Positions 1 to 11,479 of a DNA stretch of 64,000 bases are shown piece after piece (position 1 is the first letter of the stretch; each line of letters begins with the position of its first letter). Made by a program: the position numbers and the translations under genes. Source of the DNA: Nymphaea colorata (lineage: Eukaryota; Streptophyta; Magnoliopsida; Nymphaeales; Nymphaeaceae); contig NC_045140.1 in the NCBI RefSeq assembly GCF_008831285.2, positions 9,112,505-9,176,504 of the forward strand, written 5' to 3'. Below the pieces are notes generated by a model. It did not search any database. It was not told the origin of the DNA and saw only the letters and a program-made list of their open reading frames with translations.

Positions 1-699
1 CAAGTTGGGGTGGGGAGGTCTAGTATTTCATCTAATAACATTGTCATTTCTTCCCATGAAAACCAAAAAGAGGAGGTCATTGGGTTCCATCACTCGGCGA
101 TTACATGCACCAAATTCCCATCCATTGATTGCATTCTTCTGGTTGCCACTGTCTCTAGCACACATTCTTCAAAATAGGAAGGAAACATCCGAGAGAAGGT
201 GGGATGTCAAGACCGATACCATTCAGGAGCCAAAGATTTAGACTCAAGAGAAATATAAGTAAACCGCTCGGGTCCTTCCCCAAAGAGGATGTGATCATAA
301 GAGAAGGTGACACCACGTTGGAAAGAATACATCTTCAATGATGACTCGGAAGGGTAGAGATTGAATTAGTGAAAAAGATTGACTAGATTGACAAAGACAA
401 TATAGAGTAGAGGTATATAATAAAGTTGTAAATCATCACCTAAGGTTTTATGCACATCCATATGTCATTTGAAATAATTTTGGACAAAAAGGATATAAGG
501 ACCTAATTGAGATAATTTTGTGTCACGATAATCCAATGTCAAGTTATGCTTATATACTTTAACCAAATGGCTTAGTATTAGCATATATTCTTCCTTAGGC
601 AACTAAGGGTAGGGTTCATCAACTTCTTCTTGATCACTCGTCGATATACCATAAATTACCATTCATGGTACTAACGAGGGGGCTTTCCCGCCCATGGTG
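1..699. other. unassigned intergenic DNA left of LTR copy A
   Basis: No coding region, RNA gene or repeat is recognised. Homology to the other LTR copies stops near 700, so this is either flanking DNA, the inner part of a decayed element, or a foreign insertion. Base composition is moderately AT-rich. Small open frames on both strands show no known motif. Confidence 0.5.
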
Positions 700-2723
700 T
701 GGTCTATTACTTAATTTTTGGTCTTGATAAAGTCGGTAAATAAAAAAATCATGAGAGAAAAATGTTAAAAAGAATAGAAGAGATGAAATACTCTCAAGAA
801 AAAAAAAAAGAGAGACAAAAAAAGACATGCATATACGTGTACATACCATCATATATACACATATATGAAAGTTTAAAAGAAAAAAGGTATTGATTAGAAG
901 AGAAAGAGAGATTTCATAGAAAAAGTGAAATATACATACGTATATGTGTGTATGTATAAGAAATTTTGTAAGGAAAGATATTTATCTTAAAAATGAGAAA
1001 TAAAATATTCAAAAGAGAGGAAATAGAACACATGTATATACTCATTCATGTGCATATGAAAATTTGTAAAATAGAATATAGAAACATAAAGAGGGAAGGA
1101 TGAAGCGAATCATCAAGTGTACATATATGTATATAACTTGTATATATATACATGTCTTCATGAGTATTAGAAATTAAGAAATAAATTAAAATAACCGACT
1201 TCAAGTTTGATGTAGGCCGGAGGGGAGCTTGAACTCATGTAAGAGCCCAAGCTAAGTCTCCAAAGGCATATTAGAAAGAGTTTTTTGAAAACATTTTGGA
1301 GAGCATGATTTCAAATATTTAGGGTATATGAATATAAAACATAGTTACTTACTTTGTTACAATGGAATATGTTTCTTCCACCATTGGGTATGAAAGAAAA
1401 ACAAACCAGACGATAAAATACTTATTTGGGTTCCTAATAGGACTATTAAAAAAATGAAACTAGTGCAAAATGACATACAAATGCATATTAACATGTACAT
1501 ATTCGTGAGGATTTTTCCTGGGTTGGATAAGTCCCAACCTCAAAAATTGACATAGAATAAAAATAAAATCTCAAACCACACTCTCATTCTCACTGTGCAT
1601 TCACATATAAATGGAAAATCAACCAACTAAGCATGGATAATATCTTGAAATAAAGCAATATTTAAGGAAAGAGAGAGAGATCATGATTCAACCATAAAAT
1701 GAAATATCATCTCATCTTCTCATGCTCCCGATGTACTCGAACATAGCTTATTGACTCTAAAATAGAGATTGAGAGCTATCTCATATAGTCATGGGGAGAT
1801 GAAGAAGAGAGAAAATAAAAGAACCAAATCAAGACTACATTCATGAAAAGGTAGAACATGATGCAATCATAAAATGAAATGTCACATCATCTTCTCATGC
1901 CCTCATGCACTCGAGCATAGCTTCTTCACTCTAAAATAAATATGGAAAGCTATCTCATATGGTCATGGGGAGATAAAGAAGAGAGAAACTGGGAGAAGCA
2001 AAACAATGATATATTTAAGAAAAGAGATAGCATGATAATGTCACTCCACCTTCTTATGCTCCCGGTGCACTCAAGAATAACCTCTTGACTCTAAAATAGA
2101 TATTTTAGAGCTATTTTATATGGCCATGGAAAGATGAAAAAGTGAAGAAATAAAGAAAAGCGTGGAGTGGGATGTGAGTTACATACCTCTTATGAGAATG
2201 ATTTTGGAAAGAAATGATCACCCTTGCTTGGAATGATCTTAGATTCACCTTGAATGGAGCTCCAAAATGATGAAGATGAGGCCTCCAAGAGATCTTCGTA
2301 CTCTCTTAAAGAGTTGTAGCTTGATGAAGCTTGCTCCAAGTTGGAGAAGAAGAGAGAAATGAAAAGAAAGAAGAAAAGAGAAATTGAGGAATAGAGCTAA
2401 AAATTCTAAGTCCTCAAGTGAGAATGCACTAGGGGTTACCCAAGGGCTAAGCTCATTGCTTAGGAGGGGCAAAATGTGGGTATTTATAAAGAGTTTTGAA
2501 GTCAAAACTCAAAATTCAAACTTTTTTCAATTTCACAACATTTTGATACGAATTTCAAATAATTTTGAATTATTTAATTTTTTTTAAAAGAAACAGGTTT
2601 GAAATGAGTATGATTGGCCATTAGGTTTGTAAATCCATTTTTGAAGTATAGGTAGGGCTAATGCCCTCTTAAAAATGTTCAAGTTCAAAAATGCCCTCCA
2701 ACAATCAACTTTTGAAGGAAAAT

Positions 2724-2748
2724 GGGGCCTGCATACTATGCAGGCCCC
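2724..2748. repeat. perfect 25-bp palindrome (12-bp arms, 1-nt centre)
   Basis: Arms at 2,724-2,735 and 2,737-2,748 are exact reverse complements around a single C. The arm reads GGGGCCTGCATA. It lies at the edge of the CpG-rich block in LTR copy A and is not seen at the matching place in copy C. It could fold as a hairpin in RNA or mark an insertion boundary. Confidence 0.9.
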
Positions 2749-2985
2749 GGAAGGCTCTCAGTAGCGCCCGAAAATGGGTCATGCACGACAGCGCGCAGCT
2801 CTTTCGCGTGTGCAGGGTACGCGAGCACGCTATCGCACGAGGTGATCGTGCGCGTGCACGTGCGTGTTTCGCGACATGCGGTCGCGCGAGGCCATCGTGC
2901 GCGCACACATGCGCATTTCGAGACGCGCGGTCGCGCGACTGTGTGTCATGCAACTGCACGTCGCAAGACGTGCAAAAACTCAATT
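2740..2985. repeat. CpG-rich block with a 49-bp tandem duplication inside LTR copy A
   Basis: About 240 bp of GC-rich, CpG-dense sequence sits within otherwise AT-rich LTR DNA. Two imperfect 49-bp units are visible at 2,844-2,892 and 2,893-2,941, sharing the words ATCGTGCGCG and CGGTCGCGCGA. The matching part of LTR copy C (near 56,190-56,230) lacks this block, while the sequence on both sides is shared (the GGCCCCATTTTC and GGGCTAATGCCC words). Open frames of 92-113 aa here on both strands are composed of Arg/Ala/His-rich translation of the repeat and are not taken as genes. Confidence 0.85.
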
Positions 2986-3845
2986 TTTTTAAATTTAAAC
3001 AAAATCAAATAAAATCCAATAAATTAAAATAAAATTGTTGTTTATATGAGAAGCATAAAAACATTTTAAAAAAATGTGTAAAAGAAAACTTTTTGTTAAA
3101 AATGTGTGACTGACTTCATTTAGGGTCACTCCGAGCTCATTTTGAATTCGATTTTGGTTCAGTTGGTTGTTGACTCGTTTGAGCGTGTGACTTGGGTTTA
3201 AAACATGTTTTGACATGAGAATGAAACCTTAAAACAAAGGGAAGGTCCGTACACGCGCGACACTCAAATTTTGTCGTTTCACATTTGATTCGAATTTTAG
3301 GTTTGAAATGCTTGATTTGGATTTGAACTTAGGTTTTGGATCTAATTTAGATCCAAAACTTGGGTTTTGTGTTTTGGTAAAAGAACATAATAGCAAAGTT
3401 TCTCATCCGTTAGTAAATTTGTCAAGCAACAAATTATTGCCATGGGAAATCAAATTATTGAAAATAAGATAAAAAAAAAAGTGAATACTGGTACTACTTC
3501 ATACATGCCCAATTTCTAATCCTCTAGGGGGCAGTAGGCAGAACAAAGTTACCGCTTTCAGTTGTACCAAACTTTGATTTCGGAGATCAGTTCATCAATG
3601 TATAAATATTTTCAAGCAAAAGGACTTATGTACAAATCAGTAAATTAGGACTTAATCATCAGTTATTTATTACACTTTTGAAATACGAATATTAATATTG
3701 TTATAGCTAGTGGCTTGGATGTGATAGATCATTAATGTTAGGCAATGATCAATTATCAACGTACGCCCATGTGGGGAAAACTTATTACCCTTACACGGTA
3801 ACAAAAGAAGGGTGTTAAATCTTTCTACACCTGTAAAAGGCAGAT

Positions 3846-3849
<4 letters not shown>

Positions 3850-3882
<33 letters not shown>
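3850..3882. repeat. (AT)n microsatellite
   Basis: Uninterrupted AT dinucleotide tract of about 33 bp. Confidence 0.95.
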
Positions 3883-3883
<1 letters not shown>

Positions 3884-4058
3884 CCTCTTTGTCCTTGTAT
3901 TTGTTCATGATCACCAATTGCAGTTTGTTTGTTTAATTGGACTGGTTACATGTTGACTAATTTACTATTTCATTTATGTAGGATGTGGCATTGGGGTTGG
4001 ACAAATTTACAATTATTTGTAAGATTTTTTGTGGCTTAGATGAATTTACCGAAATGTT

Positions 4059-4081
4059 ATATATATATATATATATATATT
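4059..4081. repeat. (AT)n microsatellite
   Basis: Uninterrupted AT dinucleotide tract of about 22 bp. Confidence 0.95.
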
Positions 4082-4586
4082 GCTATCTCAACGGGTGTTA
4101 TAAACATATGAAATTTTAGTTTCATATACAAATAAACATAGAACTAAAATTCATGGAACAAAACTTTTAAGTCATCATACATGATGAGGTATATGGAACC
4201 TGAAACTTTTGTTCTACCTAAAAGCCACCCACTATTAAATGTCTGGAATTCTAATGTCTGATATTCTAATACCATATATTCAAACATTGCCCAAAGGTGT
4301 ATTTGCTAGTCTCAAATCTCATTGCCTTGGGTTGATCTAAGATCCCTTTCATGTGAGATTCATTGTACAAACTAATACCAGATTTTACTATTATGTGAAA
4401 GAAAAATATTTGAAATCCTTGGTTTATGGTAAAAACCTCATATTTGAAATCTGATGTTTTTTTTGGTCTAACGTTAAATCATCGACTTGAGATTCCCAAT
4501 AATTTCAAATCACCTCAAATTTTATATTTGTGGGTATCAAACTCCCCGAAACTAAAAAAGTACATACATAATTCACAATCTTCAAT

Positions 4587-4654
4587 TGCTGCAACATTAG
4601 ATGCTTCGATTGTTGATTCTTGCTGCAACATTAGATGCTTCGATTGTTGATTCT
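4587..4654. repeat. perfect 34-bp tandem duplication
   Basis: Two identical adjacent 34-bp units at 4,587-4,620 and 4,621-4,654, each beginning TGCTGCAACATTAG. Perfect identity suggests a recent slippage or duplication event. Confidence 0.95.
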
Positions 4655-5655
4655 AGCACTGAGAAGGGTTACACCGTGCGTATAAGTTCTGTGTTTCTAT
4701 ATACTATTATCTAAAAATAGTCAAGTTATTAATGATTGCACAAAACACAGAAATAACCCCTTAGGTGCGAAATTATGGAAGGCTTATATAAAAATTTAAC
4801 ATTATCTACATTTTTCATTATCTTTGAAAATTAATCAGTATTAATATTACTATTTTTATTGTTATTATTCTCTTTTCTAATTGATGATATACCATCGATG
4901 AGATGAGTCACGAATTTGTTAAACTGCAATTTTTTATTTTTTTTATTTTTATTAAAAAATAATTTGACTCCGCTTTTATTAGGCCACTTCTCAAAATTCA
5001 ACAACACTGATGCAATACATGGTGTTTGATCCATGTGGCGGCCCAGGATGCTGTTCATTTTGAGATGGAAGGACAGCATTAGCCTGGATGATGTTTGCCC
5101 GCCGGGTCCTTTTCCCTGCCTTAGGTGTTAACTGTACTGTGGGTTTATAGTTGGTACAGTTTGTTAGTCCTTCGGTTTAACTTATTTGTTTCAAATTTGT
5201 TGGGTTGTCTGACGGAAGGTACACGTTGCGTTTACCGGAAACTTCAAGCGGGCAATCTTTGTCTCTGCCTCAGTGTCCTCATGGTCCAGACGAATCAAAC
5301 AGTTCCCAACGGAACTTCGTGGAGCTTGGACCATTTCTTGTTTCTTCTTTTCCGATAAATTAATTAACTGCTGTCTGATTTGACTCGCGGTAACAGAAAA
5401 ATATTCATAAACCTTTTATCCAAAGGGACCAGTCCTATGCCTTGCAAGCTGGAAATGATTGTATACCCTCAATTGCAACAATGGAAGAATCCAGGACAAA
5501 ACTTGAAAGTCAAAACTTATTTTCTTCAGATAAACGAGTTCTTTAAAAATACAAAACACGGGTTCCGTGTTAACCACATAGCACTGAACCCGGCCTCTCA
5601 CTTGGGCGAAGGCTTGAAGATACGAGGGAGTTAAGTTCAAAAAGTTTAAGATAAA

Positions 5656-5681
5656 TTATATATATATATATATATATATAC
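5656..5681. repeat. (AT)n microsatellite
   Basis: AT dinucleotide tract of about 26 bp. Confidence 0.95.
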
Positions 5682-5896
5682 ATTTTGATGACCAGCTATT
5701 TACAGTCACTCAGCCATCAAAGTAGGCTTGAGATTTAAACAAGAAAGATAATGAAGAAAAAAGAAAGGAGAAAAATGTATGGAAAAATGTTTAAACTAAT
5801 AGTAGATGATGAAATACTCATCACATTGTTTTTTTTTTTTGTCTTTTCTTTTACATGTCCATCACATTTTTCTTGTACCTGTCTATCATTCAATTT

Positions 5897-5900
<4 letters not shown>

Positions 5901-5931
<31 letters not shown>
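5901..5931. repeat. (AT)n microsatellite
   Basis: AT dinucleotide tract of about 31 bp. It creates the Ile-Tyr runs of two overlapping open frames here, which are therefore not genes. Confidence 0.95.
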
Positions 5932-5935
<4 letters not shown>

Positions 5936-6492
5936 AATTACACAATGTAAGAATACTATCTTTAAATTTCGTCAAAGCAAATACATGCCTCCAAGCAAGC
6001 ATGATTCACGCCAATACATATAACTTCTTACAAGTCAAATTAAGTTGTCATAATATCTCAGGCGTTTGAGGGGTATTACAGGGGATCATACTCCAATTAT
6101 AATTGCTTTTGAAGGTACTTCCTTGGCTGATGTGCTTCGAGGTGTTTCCTCCTATACATGTTTTAAAGAAACAAATATTTCTTGTTCATTTTAAGCTCAT
6201 TTTTCATAAAAATGAAGTAAAGCCACTTCTACCTTATGAATCATGTAAAGTGTCAAGGGTTATAAAGTAGCTGATTGGACAAGTATACACAACGAGTCCT
6301 CTTTGGTACTATGCCTTTACATCTTGAGTGGTTGGGGACAATAAGCACACCGTTGTCATCGCTAATGCCTATGCAGCTTAGCTTAGAACCTGAAGGTAAC
6401 AAGTATTTGGAGGGAAGGGAGGGGATGGCCTTTGAGATCTTTTCTACATGGTATGTCATAATCCTGAATCTTGCTCACCCCACTGAATCAGG

Positions 6493-6513
6493 TATATATA
6501 TATATATATATAT
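6493..6513. repeat. (AT)n microsatellite
   Basis: AT dinucleotide tract of about 21 bp. Confidence 0.95.
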
Positions 6514-6564
6514 CACATCTAAACAACGACCTTCTTAACCGACGCCAGTAGAGGCTGAAGCACA

Positions 6565-6690
6565 GGCAATGGCAGAGCCACATGTAGGCAGTTGTTCATG
6601 CCAGCCCCACAAATTCTTTTTTATTTTTATGCTGGTGCTTTTCTTATTTATATACATTGATGCCGGCCCGTAAAGATATGAGATTTTTTG
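6565..6690. repeat. small decayed dispersed repeat, copy 1 of the GGAGCY-edge group
   Basis: An edge reading GGCAGAGCCACATG and a block of GCCAGCCCCACAAATTC followed by an AT-rich middle resemble the segments near 7,990, 8,440, 8,810, 12,690 and 12,990. Such short repeats with a GGCGGAGCCA-like edge and a C-rich word before an AT core are common in plant genomes. The copy is too decayed to show terminal repeats or a target-site duplication. Confidence 0.35.
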
Positions 6691-7985
6691 AGCACGGTCG
6701 CGACATCCACTAGGCACAAACGACTAAAGTAGAAACATCATATGGCCAAGCGAGCCCCTTTTTTCATTTATTTGCGAATTATTGCTCCTCAACTTGATAA
6801 TAATATGATTTTCCTTTTTTCTTCCATTTATGCACACAACCACATATTGTGTAGCCAATAATTGCTAAAGCCTTTCAAAACGTTGGCAAAAAGTATGTGA
6901 GAGTCATAGATGACTGAGGTCCAACTCTAGAAAGGGATGTAAATTATGTTTCAGTTGTGGGATTACATATATTTCCTTCCCATGTTCCATACATGACACT
7001 GACAATTCCCACATATGTGAAACATGAGGGGTATATATGTCAGTCCCTTAAGTACTAAATCCATCTGACATTATCTTAGTCATAGATTTTGGTTCACATA
7101 GATGTTGGGACAACCAGAAAAAGCAATAGAAAATGGAGGCATTTTAGTTATTTAGTATTTCACAACTTTTTTTTCTTTGACCATTAATGTGATAGTCACG
7201 TAGTGATAGCTTGCATTTTTAATATATATATATATATGATGTCATTTATGTTTTTTTCCTTCTCCGTCTTACTGTTTTATATATCTGTTCCAATAATTGA
7301 GACATATTCATGGAACACTAAGAAATATTGGGGCAGATATATAGAATAATAACTTATTGTTGCTGTTGTTAAATCTCCTTTAAATAGATTCCTGCCCATG
7401 CTGTAATGGAATATGATTAGTAATAGAAGAAGAGAGAGAATAGAAAGAAGAAGTTGCAAAGAGTGTTAAGCTCAAAGCGCCGGATCAAATCTCAATCTTG
7501 CTGCTATGTGGCTTGAGTTTTGTTATAGAATTATATGAAGTCCCAACACCACCGTTGTTAGCCACGGTTCACCCGGGGCTCTGCAATAGGGAGAAGGCCC
7601 AGTTAGTGGTCTGGGTCGCGTTATTTAAGTTAGGGCAAAATTGCATGCCCGTGAAGTTAATTAAATCTGAATATAATATTAATTAAACAGCTAAGATGCA
7701 CGAGCCAAATGATGGGCTACCTTTGACCTAAGCCAATATTTGAAATAAAGATGGATCTCATATGACAAGGTGGTTCCCTGTTTCGGTTTCAGAGTGGCTG
7801 CTCACTGATTCCACTTTTGGACCATGGCAATGAAAGCAACATGGGCAGGACCACATGTGATTTGACCATCCTAAAACTTTTCAGAAGCCAATTTACAAAG
7901 TCAATTACCTTTTACGATGTATTCATTCCCTTCTTGCCCTAAACTTCCGTCTCTGCCACAGTGCAACTGGCTTTACATGAAGGTA
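6691..7985. other. intergenic DNA without recognised features
   Basis: Only short open frames without motifs and a short (AT)n tract (7,220-7,238) are seen. Confidence 0.5.
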
Positions 7986-7989
7986 CGCC

Positions 7990-8175
7990 GACCTCAGCGG
8001 CCATGCCTCCATTGGATTCTAAAAAAAATCAAAATTTTATTTATAAATTAAAAATATATATATTTTAACTTATATAAAAATATTAAAAATTATATTCAGT
8101 CTTTCTTAAAATTTTAAAACTATAGTTTAGTTCCTGCAATGAAAAATTCCTAACTCCACCATTGACAGCAACCCA
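7990..8175. repeat. small decayed dispersed repeat, copy 2 of the GGAGCY-edge group
   Basis: A CCATGCCTCCATTGGATT edge, a core of almost pure A and T (8,020-8,130), and the closing word CCTAACTCCACCATTGACAG give the same layout as the neighbouring copies. Degenerate and without a clear target-site duplication. Confidence 0.4.
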
Positions 8176-8436
8176 AATAATTGATCTTGGGGGACCTGCG
8201 ATTTGAGGCCTATTGTCGTTGTCCAAGTAAAATTCATCAATCTACTGTATATTTGGGTGACCAAAAATCGGCAGTTTAATTTTCCAAGTCATGCCAAAGA
8301 GCTAGCTTTGAAAAAACAGAAGTTCAAATTGGGTAGACATCATCGGGACCCAAAGCATGGGCATGGGTAAAGGCAAGGCATTGTCGAAACCAGATATACC
8401 GCTGTCTCGGACAATTAACGGAATGGTTTTAATAAG

Positions 8437-8645
8437 GGGGGTGGAGCTAAGATTTTTTTTTTTTTTTAGAGGAGTAGAAAAATTTTGAAAGTAATTTTTG
8501 AAAATTATTTATAGAAACCGAATGCATTTTTCAAAACTTTTACAAAATTAAATTTTTTTAAAATGTTAACTAAAGTGAAATTTTATTTTTCATAGTCTCA
8601 ATGGGCCCCTCTGGCCCCTGCTCTGCACCTACTAACAAGTATGGT
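8437..8645. repeat. small decayed dispersed repeat, copy 3 of the GGAGCY-edge group
   Basis: Begins with a G-rich word (GGGGGGTGGAGCTAAGATT), passes through an AT-rich core, and ends in GGGCCCCTCTGGCCCCTG. This is the clearest copy and gives the layout used to recognise the others. Confidence 0.5.
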
Positions 8646-8807
8646 TGATCTCGACCCACGTAGTTGTTTATATATTTCAACAGCAGATCCACCTTCTCTA
8701 TAAAAAAAGTGTTTGTTGGATTGTCTCTTGAATTGCTAGTTGTGATTGTGAAGGCATTAGTCGATGCATTGATCACACGAACCAATATGTTGCTAAATTA
8801 AGACATA

Positions 8808-8960
8808 AGAAGCGGTGGCAGAGTTAGAAACTTTTTTTTTTGTGAGCAGAACTAATACACGATTACCTAATTTTAAACCGTTAAAAAAATCTTAAACATT
8901 TCAAATGAATAGTAAAAAATTAAGAGGGGTCAATATGTGATAAACCAAATTATATCGGTC
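8808..8960. repeat. small decayed dispersed repeat, copy 4 of the GGAGCY-edge group
   Basis: Begins GCGGTGGCAGAGTTAG with a T-run, followed by an AT-rich core and the word AAGAGGGGTCAATATG. Right edge uncertain. Confidence 0.35.
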
Positions 8961-9630
8961 CATGTAAGCAACCGCCTGTACAAGCCAACATGTAGCTCTG
9001 CAAATTCTAGAAAAATTTACCCTAAGAACATTTTTAAAAAAAATCGTTTGACCATTATAAGAAGTTTAGAAATTATATAACAGCTAGAAAAATTCCTACT
9101 TCCACTTGTAGGTACGTATGCACCTTCTATATATGAGGTCCAGGTATTGATTTTTTTATTTGTTTCTACTAAATGTTGAATTAGACCAAGTTACCAACTT
9201 CTTTGTTTTGTTTTCGCCCAGCAGAAACAAGCCGTTTGGTATGCCTTGTCAGTTTCTACTTATTTTTCCGGTATCATCATTATACGGACAACTTAATAGA
9301 TCCAAAAGTGGGGTTGAAGTACGATACGGACAACTCTCCTAGTTTTATATTCATCTATAAACCACCAAATTTTCATACTGAGAAAAAGTAATGGTTTTCC
9401 AAATTTTAAAAAACAAAAAAAAGGGAAAATTATATTCATGAGATGGTAGAGATGTAAAACTTGTGTTCGTATCGGGTTCACCATCTACTAGGTTCAATTC
9501 AATTGGGTCTTCCTTATGTCAAATTCATGCTCGGATTCACAATCAGACTTCGCCAATTTTTTTAAACTGAACACTAGTTCGACCAAAACAATAGCGAAGA
9601 TGATGATATTGCATATTTATCGAGTCGCTG
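8961..9630. other. intergenic DNA without recognised features
   Basis: AT-rich, with short overlapping open frames on both strands at 9,160-9,484 that carry no motif. Confidence 0.5.
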
Positions 9631-9668
9631 ACTTAAATTTACTCACTTAACTTAAATTTACTCACTTA
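9631..9668. repeat. perfect 19-bp tandem duplication
   Basis: The unit ACTTAAATTTACTCACTTA occurs twice in direct succession (9,631-9,649 and 9,650-9,668), immediately before a purine-rich repeat. Confidence 0.9.
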
Positions 9669-9669
9669 A

Positions 9670-9990
9670 GCTTTGTTTGGATGGAGGGAAAGAAAGGAAA
9701 AGGAATGGATGGAGGGGAAAGAAAAAAGAAATAACACTGAAAGGAAAGTGAAAGGTAAAAAAAGAAAGAAAAAGAAACATAAAAGTTTGTTTGGATAAAA
9801 AAAATTTGAAATGAATAGAATGGTTAAATTCATGTTTGTTTAGACTATATAAAAGAAATGACACAGAAAGGAAAGTGAAAAGTAAAAAAGGAAAGAAAAA
9901 AAAAACAAATAGTTATAAAAACTTGTCTGAATAAAAAAAATTAAAATGAATAAGATGGTTAAAATCATGTTTGTTTATACTATTTAAAGA
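9670..9990. repeat. purine-rich repeat with an approximately 127-bp tandem duplication
   Basis: Two diverged units, about 9,729-9,850 and 9,851-9,990, share GAAAGGAAAGTGAAA, a poly-A rich middle, a TTG-CTG-ATAAAAAAAATT-like stretch and CATGTTTGTTTA. The left edge TTTGTTTGGATGGAGGGAAAG resembles the ends of short non-autonomous DNA elements common in plants. A pyrimidine-rich, oppositely oriented stretch with ATCCAAATAC lies at 11,980-12,170, but pairing of the two as element ends is only a guess. Confidence 0.6.
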
Positions 9991-10553
9991 AATGAAATGA
10001 GATCATTTAAGTTGGTTACAATAGTAATCTTAATACTCTAAAACTTGTTGTGCATCTATCACTCCCCACTCAATTGGAAACAATTGTAATTGAACCTATC
10101 ACTACCAATACCATTCTTTTTTACCAGATTTATATAATATATTATCGCATTTTTTAAAAAGAGCTGCCACTATAGGTATACTATATCAATGTTACTATGC
10201 AGCTTTAATTATAAATATCATGCTTTTACATGCACGCGAGCTACAAACCACAAGAAATTTTCTTGAAGTAAACACCAGATCACGCGTACATTCCACAAGG
10301 CTCGATGATCTTTGTGGTTGATGAAGTTCAAAAAATAAGCAAAAAGTTTTAACAAGAGAATAGATCAACTAATATAATTCAATCAAGTAGTTGATTTAAG
10401 GAATCTAATGCAATAATTCACTATAAATAAAATATTGGCTGAAGTTTAAAACAAAATGTCGCTATATATAATAATTGTCTAATGATGAAAAAGTCATATA
10501 AATAAAATTACTCAAATAATTTAAACTCCGTTAAGCATCATAAATATGACCTT
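9991..10553. other. AT-rich intergenic DNA
   Basis: No gene or structured repeat recognised. It lies downstream (minus sense) of the broken Myb-like gene and may include its former 3' flank. Confidence 0.5.
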
Positions 10554-11045
10554 TCACTTAAAAGAAGGACAAACAAAAAATGTTTCTAGTCTTTTTTCAT
10601 CATTAGTAAGATGAATGTGTGCTTCAATTTGCAACTCTTTTTTAAGACCAATAACTTCAAACTTTATAAATATGTCTTCCTTAGAATATTTACTTAAATG
10701 TCTCTACTTGTACATAACATTACTTGTTTCAATTGTATCAAAAGCATCTTTCATTATCTTAATCTATTTTAAATCATCTTTATTTGTACTTCTTCTCATT
10801 TTACTCCTTGACAAGGAACTTGTACTGGGTTCAGCTTGGACTTTAAAGTCTTCTCCAAAATTGACAAATGGTTCCAATACCACTTGATTCTGAGAACCAT
10901 TTCTCAATAAACTGGATTGTATCACCAGTATGTTCATTTGCTTAAGTCACTCGGATGTGTTTTGCTCTATCATTACAAAATAAATTCACTAATTTTTCAT
11001 GGTTTGGAATAGGTGTCGTCATACATTTTCTTACCATTAGATTTG
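10554..11045 (-). pseudogene. broken Myb/SANT-like gene (PIF/Harbinger ORF1 or L10-interacting MYB type), C-terminal part
   Basis: On the minus strand a coherent protein can be read in two frames. From about 11,040 one frame contains PIPNHEKLVNLFCNDRAKH, an in-frame stop, then ANEHTGDTI. After a frameshift near 10,880 a second frame reads through NFGEDFKVQAEPSTSSLSR, two stops, and ends IHLTNDEKRLETFFVC before the terminator at 10,554-10,556. The layout matches the middle and C-terminal tail of plant Myb/SANT-like proteins, in which a Myb trihelix is followed by a P-x-x-x-x-x-E-L-x-x-x-F-x-x-D-R-A-like motif, a Ser-rich linker and a final helical block. That family includes the DNA-binding ORF of PIF/Harbinger transposons. 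The N-terminal Myb domain and the DDE transposase are not seen. At least three stops and one shift show it is dead. The family assignment is by eye. Confidence 0.5.
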
Positions 11046-11415
11046 CATAAGGAAACTCATAAGAACTAAAAATAATACAATTAAAATTAAGAAATCAAAT
11101 TGCAAAGAACTAAAAGGAACAATATATATTAAGCGAAATGAGTAAAAATCATTAAAAAGGAAAATAATCTAATAACAAAAATTACATACCTGTAATTTGG
11201 GATAAAATGAACAAATAAGTTAGTCCCTTAGAATATGGTGCAGATGAGTACCCAAAAACATTTAATTACTTGAACATGCTAGTATCGTGTAAATTATATA
11301 TCTTTCAATTGGAGATGGAGAAAGTACATCAATCAACAAAAGATACTAACCAACCACACAGAGCAAGGGAGGGGCCAAGGCCCCTCCCCCATGGATGGAA
11401 AGAGCCCACCCTTCC
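11046..11415. other. intergenic DNA
   Basis: AT-rich to 11,340, then abruptly C-rich. A short inverted word GAGGGGCC-AA-GGCCCCTC lies at about 11,372. No gene supported. Confidence 0.5.
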
Positions 11416-11479
11416 CCCTGCCCTACCGTCGACAGTAGACGCTGGCGGTTTTATGGTTGCTGCCGACGGTAGGACAGGG
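11416..11479. repeat. imperfect inverted repeat, 20-bp arms
   Basis: Arms at 11,416-11,435 (CCCTGCCCTACCGTCGACAG) and 11,460-11,479 pair at 18 of 20 positions around a 24-nt loop. A third related word (CCCTGCCCTGCCGACACC) occurs near 11,704. It may be the folded end of a small element. The 100-aa frames over this C-rich stretch have no motif. Confidence 0.7.

Larger units (their letters stand above)
700..3376 (-). mobile_element. LTR copy A of a Tat/Ogre-like Ty3/gypsy family, minus orientation, truncated at both ends
   Basis: Read on the minus strand this segment aligns by eye with the LTR at 55,591-58,490. Shared landmarks are the GATCC-rich block (about 3,300-3,370), a cytosine-poor stretch with the word CCTTTGTTTTA and flanking bases (about 3,190-3,260), the run describing short A/T tracts before the GAGTTTTGAAGTC landmark (about 2,480-2,520), the purine-rich leader (about 2,330-2,400), and the TTCATGAGTATTAGAAAT landmark (about 1,155). 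The outer approximately 200 bp of the LTR (the TGTTATC end) and the part beyond the TCTTGATAAAGTCGG landmark (about 732) are not found. Microsatellite-like ATAC/ATAT tracts at 900-1,160 lie within it. No internal gag or pol is attached, so it may be a solo or broken LTR. Boundaries are approximate. Confidence 0.7.
3377..6560. other. AT-rich intergenic DNA
   Basis: No gene is supported. The stretch holds (AT)n tracts, a 34-bp tandem duplication and short open frames (for example 4,831-5,079 minus, 5,380-5,634 plus) that lack recognisable motifs and look like chance frames. Confidence 0.6.

Noticed and set aside
2691-3032. Three overlapping 92-113-aa frames on both strands
   Set aside because: They lie in the CpG-rich tandem block of LTR copy A and consist of Arg, Ala, His and Cys from translated repeat. 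There are no motifs, and frames open on both strands.
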